Below are positions 9,109 through 17,902 of a stretch of 64,000 bases of DNA, piece by piece; position 1 is the stretch's first letter; every line of letters starts with the position of its first letter. Location: contig NZ_JAIOJZ010000017.1 of NCBI RefSeq assembly GCF_020404845.1, positions 83,475 through 147,474 of the forward strand, given 5' to 3'. This DNA is from Streptomyces hyderabadensis (GTDB taxonomy: Bacteria; Actinomycetota; Actinomycetes; Streptomycetales; Streptomycetaceae). The position numbers and the translations under genes are program-made. The notes beneath the pieces were generated by a model, which saw only the letters and a list, made by a program, of their open reading frames with translations, searched no databases and was not told the origin of the DNA.

Positions 9109-10344
9109 ATGATGTCCAGTCCCTCCTCCGCAAGCGCGCCCGCCGGGCCGCCGCCCGACGGCCACCCTCCGGTGCGCCGGCTGAAGGCCCGCCACCGGCA
9201 CGAACAGCATCGCGTCGCCACACCGCTGGAGCTGTTCTTCGACCTCTGCTTCGTCGTCGCCATCGCCCAGGCGGGCGTCCAGCTGGTGCACGCCGTCGCC
9301 GAGGGACATGCCGGCGAGGGCGTCCTCAACTACGCGATGGTCTTCTTCGCCATCTGGTGGGCGTGGATGAACTTCACCTGGTTCGCCTCGGCGTACGACA
9401 ACGACGACGCCCTCTACCGGGTGGTCACGCTGGTCCAGATCGCCGGGGTGCTGGTCCTGGCGGCCGGGGTCTCCCGGGCCTTCGAGGACCACGACTGGGC
9501 GGCCGTCGTCATCGGTTACGTGATCATGCGGGTCGCCATGGCGGCGCAGTGGCTCAGGGCGGGCCGGTCCGCCGCGCCGCCGGAGAGCACCATGGCCCGG
9601 ACCTACTCGGCCGGCGTGCTGCTCTGCCAGATCGGCTGGCTGGGGCTGCTGTTCCTGCCGGAGGGCGGCCGCGGCTGGCTGTTCGTGGTGATGGTGGTGC
9701 TGGAGCTGTGCGTGCCGGCGTTCGCCGAGCGCAAGCACACGTCGTCCTGGCATCCGCACCACATCTCCGAGCGGTACGGGCTGCTCACGATCATCGTGCT
9801 CGGCGAGACGATCGCGGCGGCCACCGTGGCGGTGAAGTCGGGCATCGAGGAGAACGACGCGCTGGGCGAGGTGCTCCCGATCGCGGCCGGCGGACTGCTG
9901 ATCGTCTTCGCGGCCTGGTGGATCTACTTCGTCGTGCCCGTCCACAGCTACCTGCGGTCCAGCAGACAGTCCTTCCTGTGGGGTTACGGCCACTACCTGG
10001 TGTTCTCCTCGGCGGCGGCGATCGGGGCGGGACTGGAGGTGGCGGTGGAGCAGGCCGTGGGAAAGGCACACGTCTCGACGCTCGCGGCGTCCTTCGCGGT
10101 GACCCTGCCGACGGCGGTGTTCCTGCTCACGGTGTGGGCGCTGCACGCGCGGCACTTCAAGGTGGGCCTCGCCGAGCAGCTCGTGCTGCCCACGGCCGCG
10201 GTCCTGGTGCTCGGCTGCACCTTCCTGGGCGGCGCGGCGGTGCTCGTGGCGGGGATCGTGCTGGCGCTCGCCGTCGCGGCCGGGGTGACGCTGACCGCGC
10301 GGCGGACCGAACGGGAGCGGCGGACGGCGGCACCGGCCGCCTGA
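9109..10344 (+). CDS. Low temperature requirement protein A (LtrA) family membrane protein
   Basis: 411-residue polytopic membrane protein. It carries the LtrA signatures near the start, ATPLELFFDLCFVVAIAQ, and in the middle, ERYGLLTIIVLGETIAA, with about 11 hydrophobic segments and a basic tail. The founding member is needed for growth of Listeria at low temperature; the biochemical function is unknown. The upstream frame is open to 9022, but ATG 9109 (followed by a second ATG at 9112), a few bases after GGGAGC, is the likely start. Confidence 0.88.
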   Translation: MMSSPSSASAPAGPPPDGHPPVRRLKARHRHEQHRVATPLELFFDLCFVVAIAQAGVQLVHAVAEGHAGEGVLNYAMVFFAIWWAWMNFTWFASAYDNDDALYRVVTLVQIAGVLVLAAGVSRAFEDHDWAAVVIGYVIMRVAMAAQWLRAGRSAAPPESTMARTYSAGVLLCQIGWLGLLFLPEGGRGWLFVVMVVLELCVPAFAERKHTSSWHPHHISERYGLLTIIVLGETIAAATVAVKSGIEENDALGEVLPIAAGGLLIVFAAWWIYFVVPVHSYLRSSRQSFLWGYGHYLVFSSAAAIGAGLEVAVEQAVGKAHVSTLAASFAVTLPTAVFLLTVWALHARHFKVGLAEQLVLPTAAVLVLGCTFLGGAAVLVAGIVLALAVAAGVTLTARRTERERRTAAPAA

Positions 10345-10432
10345 GCCGCGGCTCCCCCGCCGGTGCCGGCCACCGACACCCCGCCGTCGGCGACCGAGGT
10401 TCCGTCGCCGGCGGCTGGACGAGACTGGGGGC

Positions 10433-11464
10433 ATGACAGCTGACGCATTGACGGATGTCGCCGGTCTGCGGGTGGGGCACGCGACGCGGGCCGGGGACGG
10501 GTGGCTCACGGGGACCACGGTGGTGCTCGCGCCGGAGGGCGGGGTGGTCGCCGGGGTGGATGTACGCGGCGGCGGTCCCGGCACCAAGGAGACCGACGCC
10601 CTCGATCCGCGCAACCTCGTGCAGAAGGTCCAGGCGGTGGTGCTGACCGGCGGCAGCGCCTACGGACTCGACGCGGCCTCGGGTGTGATGGCCTGGCTGG
10701 AGGAGCGGAGGCGCGGGGTGCGGGTCGGTCCCGACCCGGCGCACGTGGTGCCGGTGGTGCCCGCGGCCTGCGTCTTCGACCTGGGACGCGGGGGCGACTT
10801 CCGGGCCAGGCCGGACGCCGCCACCGGGTACGCGGCGGCGGAGGCGGCGTCCGCGAGCACGCCGGGTGCCACGGTGCCCGAGGGGTGCGTCGGGGCGGGC
10901 ACGGGTGCCGTGGTCGGCACGCTGAAGGGCGGGGTGGGCACCGCGAGCACCGTGCTGGAGTCGGGGATCACGGTGGCGGCGCTGGTGGTGGCCAACGCGG
11001 CGGGGTCGGTGACGGATCCGGAGACGGGGGTGCTGTACGGGGAGTTGTTCCGGGGCGGGCGGGTGGAGTACCCGGCGCCGGACGTGCACGAGGCGGCGGG
11101 GCGGCGGCTGGCCGAGCTCGCGGCGAGGAACGCGCCGCCGCCGCTGAACACCACGCTCGCCGTGGTCGCCACCGACGCCGACCTGTCCAAGGCGCAGGCG
11201 CAGAAGCTGGCCGGCACCGCGCACGACGGCATCGCGCGTGCCGTGCGGCCCGTGCATCTGCTCAACGACGGCGACACGGTGTTCGCGCTGGCGACCGGGG
11301 AGCGTCCGCTCGACGCCGGGCAGCCGCTCGCGCTGAACGAGGTGCTGGCGGCGGGCGCGGACGTGGTGACGCGCGCGATCGTGCGGGCGGTCCGGGCGGC
11401 CGGGCCGGTGGACGGTCCGGGCGGGGCCTGGCCGTCGTACGGGCAGCTGTACGGGGGCAGTTGA
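10433..11464 (+). CDS. P1 family peptidase (DmpA/NylC-like Ntn hydrolase)
   Basis: 343-residue N-terminal-nucleophile hydrolase of peptidase family S58/P1, covering DmpA aminopeptidases and NylC nylon-oligomer hydrolases. The N-terminus (LTDVAGLRVGHATR) and the glycine-rich loops VLTGGSAYGLDAASG and VGAGTGAVVGTLKGGVGT are typical. The expected autocleavage point is Asn239-Thr240 in PPPLNTTLAVVATDADLSK, matching the NylC-type N-T-T motif rather than the DmpA Gly-Ser. Start ATG 10433. It stands alone; the substrate is unknown. Confidence 0.88.
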   Translation: MTADALTDVAGLRVGHATRAGDGWLTGTTVVLAPEGGVVAGVDVRGGGPGTKETDALDPRNLVQKVQAVVLTGGSAYGLDAASGVMAWLEERRRGVRVGPDPAHVVPVVPAACVFDLGRGGDFRARPDAATGYAAAEAASASTPGATVPEGCVGAGTGAVVGTLKGGVGTASTVLESGITVAALVVANAAGSVTDPETGVLYGELFRGGRVEYPAPDVHEAAGRRLAELAARNAPPPLNTTLAVVATDADLSKAQAQKLAGTAHDGIARAVRPVHLLNDGDTVFALATGERPLDAGQPLALNEVLAAGADVVTRAIVRAVRAAGPVDGPGGAWPSYGQLYGGS

Positions 11465-11598
11465 CTCGTCCGCGTTGCGATTGTCCGGGTTTTGTCACGT
11501 GTCGGCGTTCCGGGCGGCCGGTGGGAACCCCACGAGCCGCCGGGGCCCTCTACACGGCTGAAGCGAACACCGCACAACACCTGAACCTGGAGCAGCCC

Positions 11599-12822
11599 GT
11601 GACAACGCCGGACATAGCCACGCGGCGCGTACTGGGGGCCTGTGCCGCCCTGGTGGTCGGCGCCCTCACCCTCACCGCCTGCGGCGGAAGCGCCAGCGCC
11701 GACGACAAGAAGGACGGCAAGGGCGGTGCCGGGGCCGCCGACACCTCGGTCGCGAAGCTCGTGATCTCGGCCAAGGACGGGTCGACCGGCGCCTCGATCA
11801 ACTCGACCGGTGTGAAGGTCAGCGACGGCAGGCTGACCGAGGTGCGGATGACCGTGGCGGAGACGGGTGCCGCGGTGCCGGGCACGGAGTCCGGCGACGG
11901 CAGCAGCTGGAAGCCGAAGGAGCAGCTGGAGCGGGGGACGAAGTACCGGATCACGGCACGGGCGGAGGACGGCGACGGCCGCCCGGCGGCGGCCGACTCG
12001 GTCTTCACGACCGTCTCCTCGGCGAACAGCTTCGTCGGTACGTACACCCCGGACGGCGGCAGCACGGTCGGGGTGGGGATGCCGGTGTCGTTCACCTTCG
12101 ACAAGGCGATCACCGACCGGAAGAGCGTGCAGTCGCACATCACGGTCACCTCCAGCAGCGGGCAGGAGGTGGTCGGGCACTGGTTCGGCGCGCAGCGGCT
12201 CGACTTCCGGCCCGAGCAGTACTGGAAGGCCGGTTCCAAGGTCACGATGAAGATCGACCTGGACGGGGTGGAGGGCGCGAACGGCCTCTACGGCGTGCAG
12301 AAGAAGACCGTCACCTTCACCGTGGGCCGCGCGCAGGTCTCCACGGTGGACGTGAACACGCAGACCATGACGGTGGTGCGGGACGGCAAGACGCTCAAGT
12401 CGGTGCCGATCTCGGCGGGCAGCGCCGCGAACCCGACGTACAACGGGCAGATGGTGATCTCGGAGAAGTCCGAGCAGACGCGGATGAACGGCTCGACGGT
12501 CGGCTTCGGCGGCGAGTACGACATCCCGGACGTGCCGCACGCGATGCGGCTGAGCCAGTCGGGCACCTTCATCCACGGCAACTACTGGTACAGCCGCGGC
12601 AATCCGCCCTTCGGCTCCCAGGGCACCAGCCACGGCTGCGTCGGCCTGGCGGACGTCCAGGGCGCGCAGGGCGACACCCCGGGCAAGTGGTTCTTCGACA
12701 ACTCGCTCGTCGGGGACGTCGTGGTCGTCAAGAACTCCCCGGACGACACGATCGCTCCGGACAACGGCCTCAACGGCTGGAACATGCCGTGGAGCGAGTG
12801 GATCGCCGGAAGTGAGGCCTGA
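11599..12822 (+). CDS. L,D-transpeptidase lipoprotein with Ig-like domains
   Basis: Cell-wall crosslinking enzyme forming 3-3 peptidoglycan links. GTG 11599 follows GGAG and starts a lipoprotein signal peptide with lipobox LTAC (Cys28). Two Ig-like beta domains follow (about residues 50-250). The YkuD catalytic domain has the HGN and SHGCVGL motifs with nucleophile Cys347. The C-terminal tail has Trp/Asn-rich segments (NGLNGWNMPWSEW), as in mycobacterial Ldt enzymes. Length 407 is usual. The same frame is open upstream to 10501, but that part is antisense-like noise over the P1 peptidase gene. Confidence 0.95.
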   Translation: MTTPDIATRRVLGACAALVVGALTLTACGGSASADDKKDGKGGAGAADTSVAKLVISAKDGSTGASINSTGVKVSDGRLTEVRMTVAETGAAVPGTESGDGSSWKPKEQLERGTKYRITARAEDGDGRPAAADSVFTTVSSANSFVGTYTPDGGSTVGVGMPVSFTFDKAITDRKSVQSHITVTSSSGQEVVGHWFGAQRLDFRPEQYWKAGSKVTMKIDLDGVEGANGLYGVQKKTVTFTVGRAQVSTVDVNTQTMTVVRDGKTLKSVPISAGSAANPTYNGQMVISEKSEQTRMNGSTVGFGGEYDIPDVPHAMRLSQSGTFIHGNYWYSRGNPPFGSQGTSHGCVGLADVQGAQGDTPGKWFFDNSLVGDVVVVKNSPDDTIAPDNGLNGWNMPWSEWIAGSEA

Positions 12823-12856
12823 CTCGCCTCTGAGCAGGGTTTTTTGACGGTTTCTC

Positions 12857-12896
12857 GGGCCGCGCGGAAACTTTTCGCGCGGCCCCCGCGTTTTTC
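12857..12896 (+). terminator. Rho-independent-type terminator after the L,D-transpeptidase gene
   Basis: A 10-bp GC stem GGGCCGCGCG (12857-12866) pairs with CGCGCGGCCC (12876-12885) around a 9-base loop, followed by a T run at 12891-12895. It is about 35 bases after the stop codon. Confidence 0.8.
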
Positions 12897-12990
12897 GTGC
12901 GTACGTTTTCTCGGTTCCCGGACATGATGTCCGACCGAGGGGCTACGGTATGCACCCACAAGGTGACATGCAGCAACGCCGGGAGAAACC

Positions 12991-13752
12991 TTGAGCGTTC
13001 CGTACGAGACGTCAGCGTACGAACCACCCGAGTCGCCCGAGTCTCCAGAGGAGCACCTCATGCGGCTGCTCGGGCGCGCCCTGAACTCGTTCGAGCTGCC
13101 CGACGAGACGATACGGCGACTGGACTGCGCGCTGGCGCACGACGGTTCCCTGCACTCCGCGCACCACAGTGCGGGGCTGCACCGCGAGACCTACCGGCAC
13201 ACCTGGCTGCTCGCCGACGGCTCGGCGCTCACGCTCTGGGAGCTGGTCCACAACACCACCCCGGGCGGCGAGCCGCAGCACGAGGTCTATGTGGACGAGG
13301 AGGAGCTGCGCACCGCCGGCTCCCGGCTGGCGCTGCCGCCCGACGCCCCCGACTTCGAGCTGCCGGCGCAGGTGCAGGTGCAGGTGCAGCTGTCGCCCGT
13401 CCCCGCCCCGCGGCACGCCTACGTCCCCGACGCCTCCGCGGACCACGCCCGCCGGCTGCTGCGCCGCGCGGAGAACGCGGACCGGCCCGACGCCGCCCTC
13501 GCCGACCGGCTGTCGACGGCGTGCGGGCACCAGATCGTCCAGGCCTTCGGCGGTCCGGGCCGCGCGGGCCGCGCCCGGATCGGCTTCTCGCTCTACGAGC
13601 ACGCGTTCCTGCTGCGCGACGGCGTGGAGGTCTCCCTGTGGGAGGTCGAGCACACGGCCACGCCGGACGGGCGCCACATGTGCGAGGTGTACGACAGCGA
13701 GGACACGGCCCGCCGGGCGATGGAGCGGCGCGCGGCACAGGTCTCCCCGTAG
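12991..13752 (+). CDS. Hypothetical protein, DUF6227-like
   Basis: 253 residues from TTG 12991, which follows GGGAGA. The protein contains two similar halves, each with a WLLADG/FLLRDG...LWELVHNTTPGG or LWEVEHTATPDG segment, then an acidic VYVDEEE or VYDSEDTA segment. This internal duplication suggests two copies of one alpha/beta domain. I recall this as a Streptomyces-restricted family (DUF6227) of unknown function; the family name is from memory. It is convergent with fruA. Confidence 0.75.
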   Translation: MSVPYETSAYEPPESPESPEEHLMRLLGRALNSFELPDETIRRLDCALAHDGSLHSAHHSAGLHRETYRHTWLLADGSALTLWELVHNTTPGGEPQHEVYVDEEELRTAGSRLALPPDAPDFELPAQVQVQVQLSPVPAPRHAYVPDASADHARRLLRRAENADRPDAALADRLSTACGHQIVQAFGGPGRAGRARIGFSLYEHAFLLRDGVEVSLWEVEHTATPDGRHMCEVYDSEDTARRAMERRAAQVSP

Positions 13753-13788
13753 CGCGCCCCGCTCCCCCGCGGGCCGTCGTGGCCTGCC

Positions 13789-15882
13789 TTACGCGGCCAC
13801 CGGCTGCTGGGCGCCCGGCGTCGTCGGCGCCGACGGGTCCGCGCCCCCGCCCGGGCCCTGGGCGGCCGTGCCCGTCACCGGCTTGCGCAGGCCCTTGAGG
13901 ACGATCACCAGGGCCGTGGTGACACAGACACCGGCCGCGATGGCGACCAGGTAGAGCAGCGGGTTGCCGATCAGCGGGACCACGAAGACGCCGCCGTGCG
14001 GGGCGCGCAGCGTCGCGCCGAAGGCCATCGACAGGGCGCCGGTGAGCGCGCCGCCCACCATGGAGGACGGGATGACGCGCAGCGGGTCGGCCGCGGCGAA
14101 CGGGATCGCGCCCTCGGAGATGAAGGATGCGCCCAGGACCCAGGCGGCCTTGCCGTTCTCCCGCTCGGCGGCGTTGAAGAGCCGGCCGCGCACCGTGGTG
14201 GCCAGGGCCATCGCCAGCGGCGGGACCATGCCGGCCGCCATCACCGCCGCCATGATCTTCATCGCCGAGTCGCTGGGGCTGGCGACCGCGATGCCCGCGG
14301 TGGCGAAGGTGTAGGCGACCTTGTTGACCGGGCCGCCGAGGTCGAAGCACATCATCAGGCCGAGCAGCGCGCCGAGCAGGACGGCGTTGGCGCCGGACAG
14401 TCCGTTCAGCCAGTCGGTCATCCCCTCCTGCGCGGACGCGATGGGCTTGCCGATCACGACGAACATCAGGAACCCGACGACCGCCGCCGAGACGAGCGGG
14501 ATCACCACCACCGGCATGATGCCGCGCAGCGCCTTCGGTATCGGCACCCGCTGGATCGCCAGCACCACCGCACCGGAGATCAGCCCGGCCGCGAGACCGC
14601 CGAGGAAGCCGGCGTCGATGGTGAGCGCGATCGAGCCGCCGACGAAGCCGGGGACCAGGCCCGGTCGGTCGGCCATGCCGTAGGCGATGTATCCGGCCAG
14701 CACCGGGACGAGGAAGGCGAAGGCCACGCCGCCGATCTGGAAGAGCAGCGCCGCCCAGCTGTCCGCCTGGGTCCACGCGAAGTGGTCCATCACGGAGGGT
14801 GCCTTGTTGATCTCGTAGCCGCCGATCGCGAAGCCCAGGGCGATCAGCAGACCGCCCGCGGCGACGAAGGGGACCATGTAACTGACGCCGGACATCAGCC
14901 ACTTGCGGAGCTTGGTGCCGTAGCCCTCGCCGGACTCGCCGCCGCGCTCGACGGGTGTGGCACCGGCCGCCGGCGCCGCGCCCGGGGACGCGGAGGTGGT
15001 CTCGCCGCGGGCCGCCTTGTCGCGGACCTCGCCGATCAGCTCGCCGGGCCGGTTGATGGCCGCCTTGACGCCGGTGTCGACGGTGGGCTTCCCGGCGAAG
15101 CGGTCCTTGTCGCGCACGGCCACGTCGTGGGCGAGGATCACGCCGTCCGCCGCCGCGATCACCGCCGGGTCGAGCCGGGTGAACCCGGCCGAGCCCTGGG
15201 TCTCGACGACGACTTCGACGCCTGCCTCGCGGCCCGCGTTCTCCAGGGACTCGGCCGCCATGTAGGTGTGCGCGATGCCGGTGGGGCAGGAGGTGACGGC
15301 GACGATCCGGAAGGGGCGCTCGGGCCCGGCGGAGTCCTGGCCGGTGCTGCCCGGGGCGGTCTCGGCGGAGGCCGCCGCCGAGACCGCCCCGGTGTCCGCG
15401 GTGTCCTCCGTGGTGCCCTCGGGGGTGTCACCGGGCGCCGGTTCCTCCCCGCGGATCAGCGCGGCGGCGCCGGCCGCGTCGCCCGCCGAGCGCAGCGCGG
15501 CGGTGAACTCGGCGTTCATCAACTGCCGGGCCAGCGAGGAGAGGATGGTCAGGTGGGCGTCGTCGGCGCCCGCCGGAGCGGCGATCAGGAAGATCAGGTC
15601 GGCCGGCCCGTCCGCCGCGCCGAAGTCGACGCCGGCCGTGCTGCGGCCGAAGGCGAGCGTCGGCTCGGTGACGTGCTCGCTGCGGCAGTGCGGGATGCCG
15701 ATGCCGCCGTCGAGACCGGTCGGCAGCTGCGCCTCACGGGCGGCCACGTCGGCGAGGAAGCCCTCCAGGTCGGTCACCCGGCCCAGGGCGGCCATCCGCT
15801 CCGCGAGGGCGCGCGCCGCCGCTTCCTTGGTGTCGGCGGACAGGTCGAGGTCGACCAGATCCGCGGTGATCATGTCGCTCAT
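13789..15882 (-). CDS. fruA: Fructose PTS permease, EIIABC fusion
   Basis: 697-residue fructose-specific phosphotransferase permease that imports fructose as fructose-1-phosphate. Domains in order: EIIA (residues 1-150, phospho-His65 in GGIGIPHCRSEH), a Ser/Thr/Glu-rich linker, EIIB (about 195-290, phospho-Cys in VAVTSCPTGIAHTYMAAE), and the EIIC membrane domain (about 340-670) with repeated Gly-rich helices. ATG 15882 is preceded by AAGGAGCCCGC. It is the last gene of the leftward fruR-fruK-fruA operon, 121 bases after fruK. Fructose-1-phosphate made here is the substrate of FruK next door. Confidence 0.97.
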   Translation of the reverse strand: MSDMITADLVDLDLSADTKEAAARALAERMAALGRVTDLEGFLADVAAREAQLPTGLDGGIGIPHCRSEHVTEPTLAFGRSTAGVDFGAADGPADLIFLIAAPAGADDAHLTILSSLARQLMNAEFTAALRSAGDAAGAAALIRGEEPAPGDTPEGTTEDTADTGAVSAAASAETAPGSTGQDSAGPERPFRIVAVTSCPTGIAHTYMAAESLENAGREAGVEVVVETQGSAGFTRLDPAVIAAADGVILAHDVAVRDKDRFAGKPTVDTGVKAAINRPGELIGEVRDKAARGETTSASPGAAPAAGATPVERGGESGEGYGTKLRKWLMSGVSYMVPFVAAGGLLIALGFAIGGYEINKAPSVMDHFAWTQADSWAALLFQIGGVAFAFLVPVLAGYIAYGMADRPGLVPGFVGGSIALTIDAGFLGGLAAGLISGAVVLAIQRVPIPKALRGIMPVVVIPLVSAAVVGFLMFVVIGKPIASAQEGMTDWLNGLSGANAVLLGALLGLMMCFDLGGPVNKVAYTFATAGIAVASPSDSAMKIMAAVMAAGMVPPLAMALATTVRGRLFNAAERENGKAAWVLGASFISEGAIPFAAADPLRVIPSSMVGGALTGALSMAFGATLRAPHGGVFVVPLIGNPLLYLVAIAAGVCVTTALVIVLKGLRKPVTGTAAQGPGGGADPSAPTTPGAQQPVAA

Positions 15883-16003
15883 CGCGGGCTCCTTAGCTCG
15901 CGTATCGCCCGGAACGTGGGGTGAGGGGCGGGGACGGGGAGGGGGACGGGGGCACAGCGGTGGCGGCCGGAGCCGTGGGACGGGTCGTGAGCGGGACCGG
16001 TGA

Positions 16004-16951
16004 TCACGACGCCGGCTCCTTCAGTACGAGGTTCACGGGTACGTTGGCCGTGACCGTCACGGCGGCCGGGTCCAGGTCGCCCGGCGTCGGCATCACGCTG
16101 CCGGGCAGCTGGACGGCGGCGGCGCCGTGCGCGACGGCGGAGGCGAGGGCGCCGGGACCCGTCCCGCCGGCGACGAGGAAACCGGCGAGGGAGGAGTCCC
16201 CGGCGCCGACGTTGCTGCGTACGGTGTCCACGCGGGCGGTGCCGAACCAGGTGCCCGCGTCGTCCACCAGCAGCTGCCCGTCGGCGCCCAGGCTGGCGAG
16301 TACGGAACGGGCGCCCAGCTCGCGCAGTTCCTCGGCGGCCTTCACGGCGTCGCCGAGCGTGGCCAGCGGGCGCCCGACGGCCTCGGCCAGCTCCTCCGCG
16401 TTCGGCTTGACCACGTCGGGCCGCTCGCGCAGGGCCCGCAGCAGGGCCGGTCCCGAGGTGTCCAGGGCGATGCGCACCCCGGCGGCGTGGGCCCGGGCGA
16501 CCAGGTCGGCGTACCAGGAGGGGGCGAGTCCGCGGGGCAGGCTGCCGCAGCAGGCGATCCAGTCGGCGCCGGGCGACTGCCGCCGTACGGTCTCCAGGAG
16601 CAGTTCCCGTTCGGCCGGGGAGAGTTCGGGGCCCGGCGCGTTGATCTTGGTCAGTACGCCGTCGGCCTCGGCGAGCGCGATGTTGGAGCGGGTGGGACCG
16701 GTGATCGGCACCGGTGCGACCTCGATGCCCTGCGCGTCGAGCAGGTCGGCGACGAGTGCGCCGGGCGCCCCGCCCAGCGGCAGCACCGCGACGGTGCGCT
16801 GCCCGGCGGCGGTCACCGCGCGCGAGACGTTCACGCCCTTGCCGCCGGGGTCGACCCGTTCGCCGGTGGCGCGGACGACCTCGCCTCGGTCCAGGGAGGG
16901 CACCTCGTAGGTGCGGTCCAGGGACGGGTTGGGGGTGACGGTCAGGATCAT
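16004..16951 (-). CDS. fruK: 1-phosphofructokinase
   Basis: PfkB-family sugar kinase converting fructose-1-phosphate to fructose-1,6-bisphosphate. It starts MILTVTPNPSLDRTYEV, the hexose-1-phosphate kinase signature, and has VDPGGKGVNVSRAV (substrate loop) and the C-terminal PfkB motif with the catalytic Asp in RSNVGAGDSSLAGFLVAG. 315 residues. The start codon overlaps the fruR stop as ATGA (16948-16951), so the two genes are translationally coupled. Confidence 0.97.
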   Translation of the reverse strand: MILTVTPNPSLDRTYEVPSLDRGEVVRATGERVDPGGKGVNVSRAVTAAGQRTVAVLPLGGAPGALVADLLDAQGIEVAPVPITGPTRSNIALAEADGVLTKINAPGPELSPAERELLLETVRRQSPGADWIACCGSLPRGLAPSWYADLVARAHAAGVRIALDTSGPALLRALRERPDVVKPNAEELAEAVGRPLATLGDAVKAAEELRELGARSVLASLGADGQLLVDDAGTWFGTARVDTVRSNVGAGDSSLAGFLVAGGTGPGALASAVAHGAAAVQLPGSVMPTPGDLDPAAVTVTANVPVNLVLKEPAS

Positions 16952-17709
16952 GCGCGTACCACTTCCGTGCCGGCGCGCTCGATGTCGCCCGCGTCCTCGG
17001 GGGTCAGTCCGGTGTCGGTGATCAGCAGGTCCACGTCGCCCAGGGCGCCGAAGCGGGCGAAGTGCTCCTGGGCGTACTTGGAGGAGTCGGCGAGCAGCAC
17101 CACGCGCCGGGCGGCGGTCAGGGCGGCCCGCTTGACGGCGGCCTCGGCGAGGTCGGGGGTGGTCAGCCCGTGCTCCACGGAGAAGCCGTTGGCCGCCACC
17201 ACGGCCACGTCGGCGCGGATCTCGCCGTACGCGCGCAGCGCCCAGGCGTCCACGGCGGCGCGCGTACGGTGCCGCACGCGCCCGCCGACGATGTGGAGCT
17301 GGATGCCCGGGTGGTCGGCGAGGCGGGCCGCGATGGGCAGGCTGTGGGTGACCACGGTCAGCGTGGCCTCCGGCGGGATCGCCGCGGCCATGCGGGCCAC
17401 CGTGGAACCGGCGTCGAGGATCACCGTGCCCTCGGCCGGCAGTTCCGCGAGGGCCGCCCGGGCGATGCGGTCCTTCTCGTCGGCGGCCGTGGACTCGCGC
17501 TCGGCGAGGTCCGGTTCGAAGTCGAGCCGCCCGGCCGGGATCGCTCCGCCGTGCACCCGGCGGATCAGGCCCGCGCGGTCGAGCGCCTTGAGGTCGCGGC
17601 GGATGGTCTCCGCCGTCACCTGGAACTCCTCGGCCAGCGACACCACGTCCACCCGGCCGCCGTCCCGGGCGAGCCGGAGGATCTCCTGCTGCCGCTCCGG
17701 TGCGTACAT
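16948..17709 (-). CDS. fruR: DeoR-family repressor of the fructose operon
   Basis: 253-residue DeoR-type regulator. The N-terminal winged HTH is MYAPERQQEILRLARDGGRVDVVSLAEEFQVTAETIRRDL, with RRVHGGA at its end. The C-terminal DeoR effector domain (from about residue 75) has VILDAGSTVARMA and VVTHSLPIA and normally binds a sugar phosphate, here presumably fructose-1-phosphate. ATG 17709 follows GGAGGTGAAC. As first gene of the operon it is likely autoregulated. Confidence 0.92.
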   Translation of the reverse strand: MYAPERQQEILRLARDGGRVDVVSLAEEFQVTAETIRRDLKALDRAGLIRRVHGGAIPAGRLDFEPDLAERESTAADEKDRIARAALAELPAEGTVILDAGSTVARMAAAIPPEATLTVVTHSLPIAARLADHPGIQLHIVGGRVRHRTRAAVDAWALRAYGEIRADVAVVAANGFSVEHGLTTPDLAEAAVKRAALTAARRVVLLADSSKYAQEHFARFGALGDVDLLITDTGLTPEDAGDIERAGTEVVRA

Positions 17710-17835
17710 GACCGTTCACCTCCGACCCATGCCCGAACCTGTGGTTTCTCTCGGAGGCTACGCCCGGTTTTCCGCAATGTAAACCGGAAGCAGAAACATT
17801 CGGACTCAAGCAGGCATGAACGGGCATCGGCGTGA
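17710..17835 (-). promoter_or_regulatory. Promoter region of the fru operon
   Basis: AT-richer stretch around 17770-17815 (TGTAAAC, GAAACATTC), the only such stretch between fruR and the convergent-side terminator at 17841. It must hold the operon promoter and probably the FruR operator. No perfect palindrome was recognised. Confidence 0.4.
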
Positions 17836-17840
17836 AACAA

Positions 17841-17872
17841 GGCGGGTCCGGCACCTCCGTGCCGGACCCGCC
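17841..17872 (-). terminator. Terminator of the DHA2-type MFS gene
   Basis: A 14-bp perfect stem (GGCGGGTCCGGCAC with GTGCCGGACCCGCC) closes a 4-base CTCC loop. It lies 30 bases after the stop of the leftward MFS gene and before the fru promoter. There is no long U tract. It insulates the two leftward units. Confidence 0.75.
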
Positions 17873-17902
17873 CCGTCCACGTCCCGTCGCGCGTCCGCGG
17901 TC

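Noticed and set aside
8217..10436. 739-codon plus-strand ORF across mscL and ltrA
   Set aside because: It overlaps two clearly recognised genes in another frame and has the Arg/Gly-rich look of a GC-driven shadow frame.
10501..11598. Upstream extension of the L,D-transpeptidase frame
   Set aside because: It overlaps the P1 peptidase gene out of frame. The lipoprotein signal peptide begins at GTG 11599.
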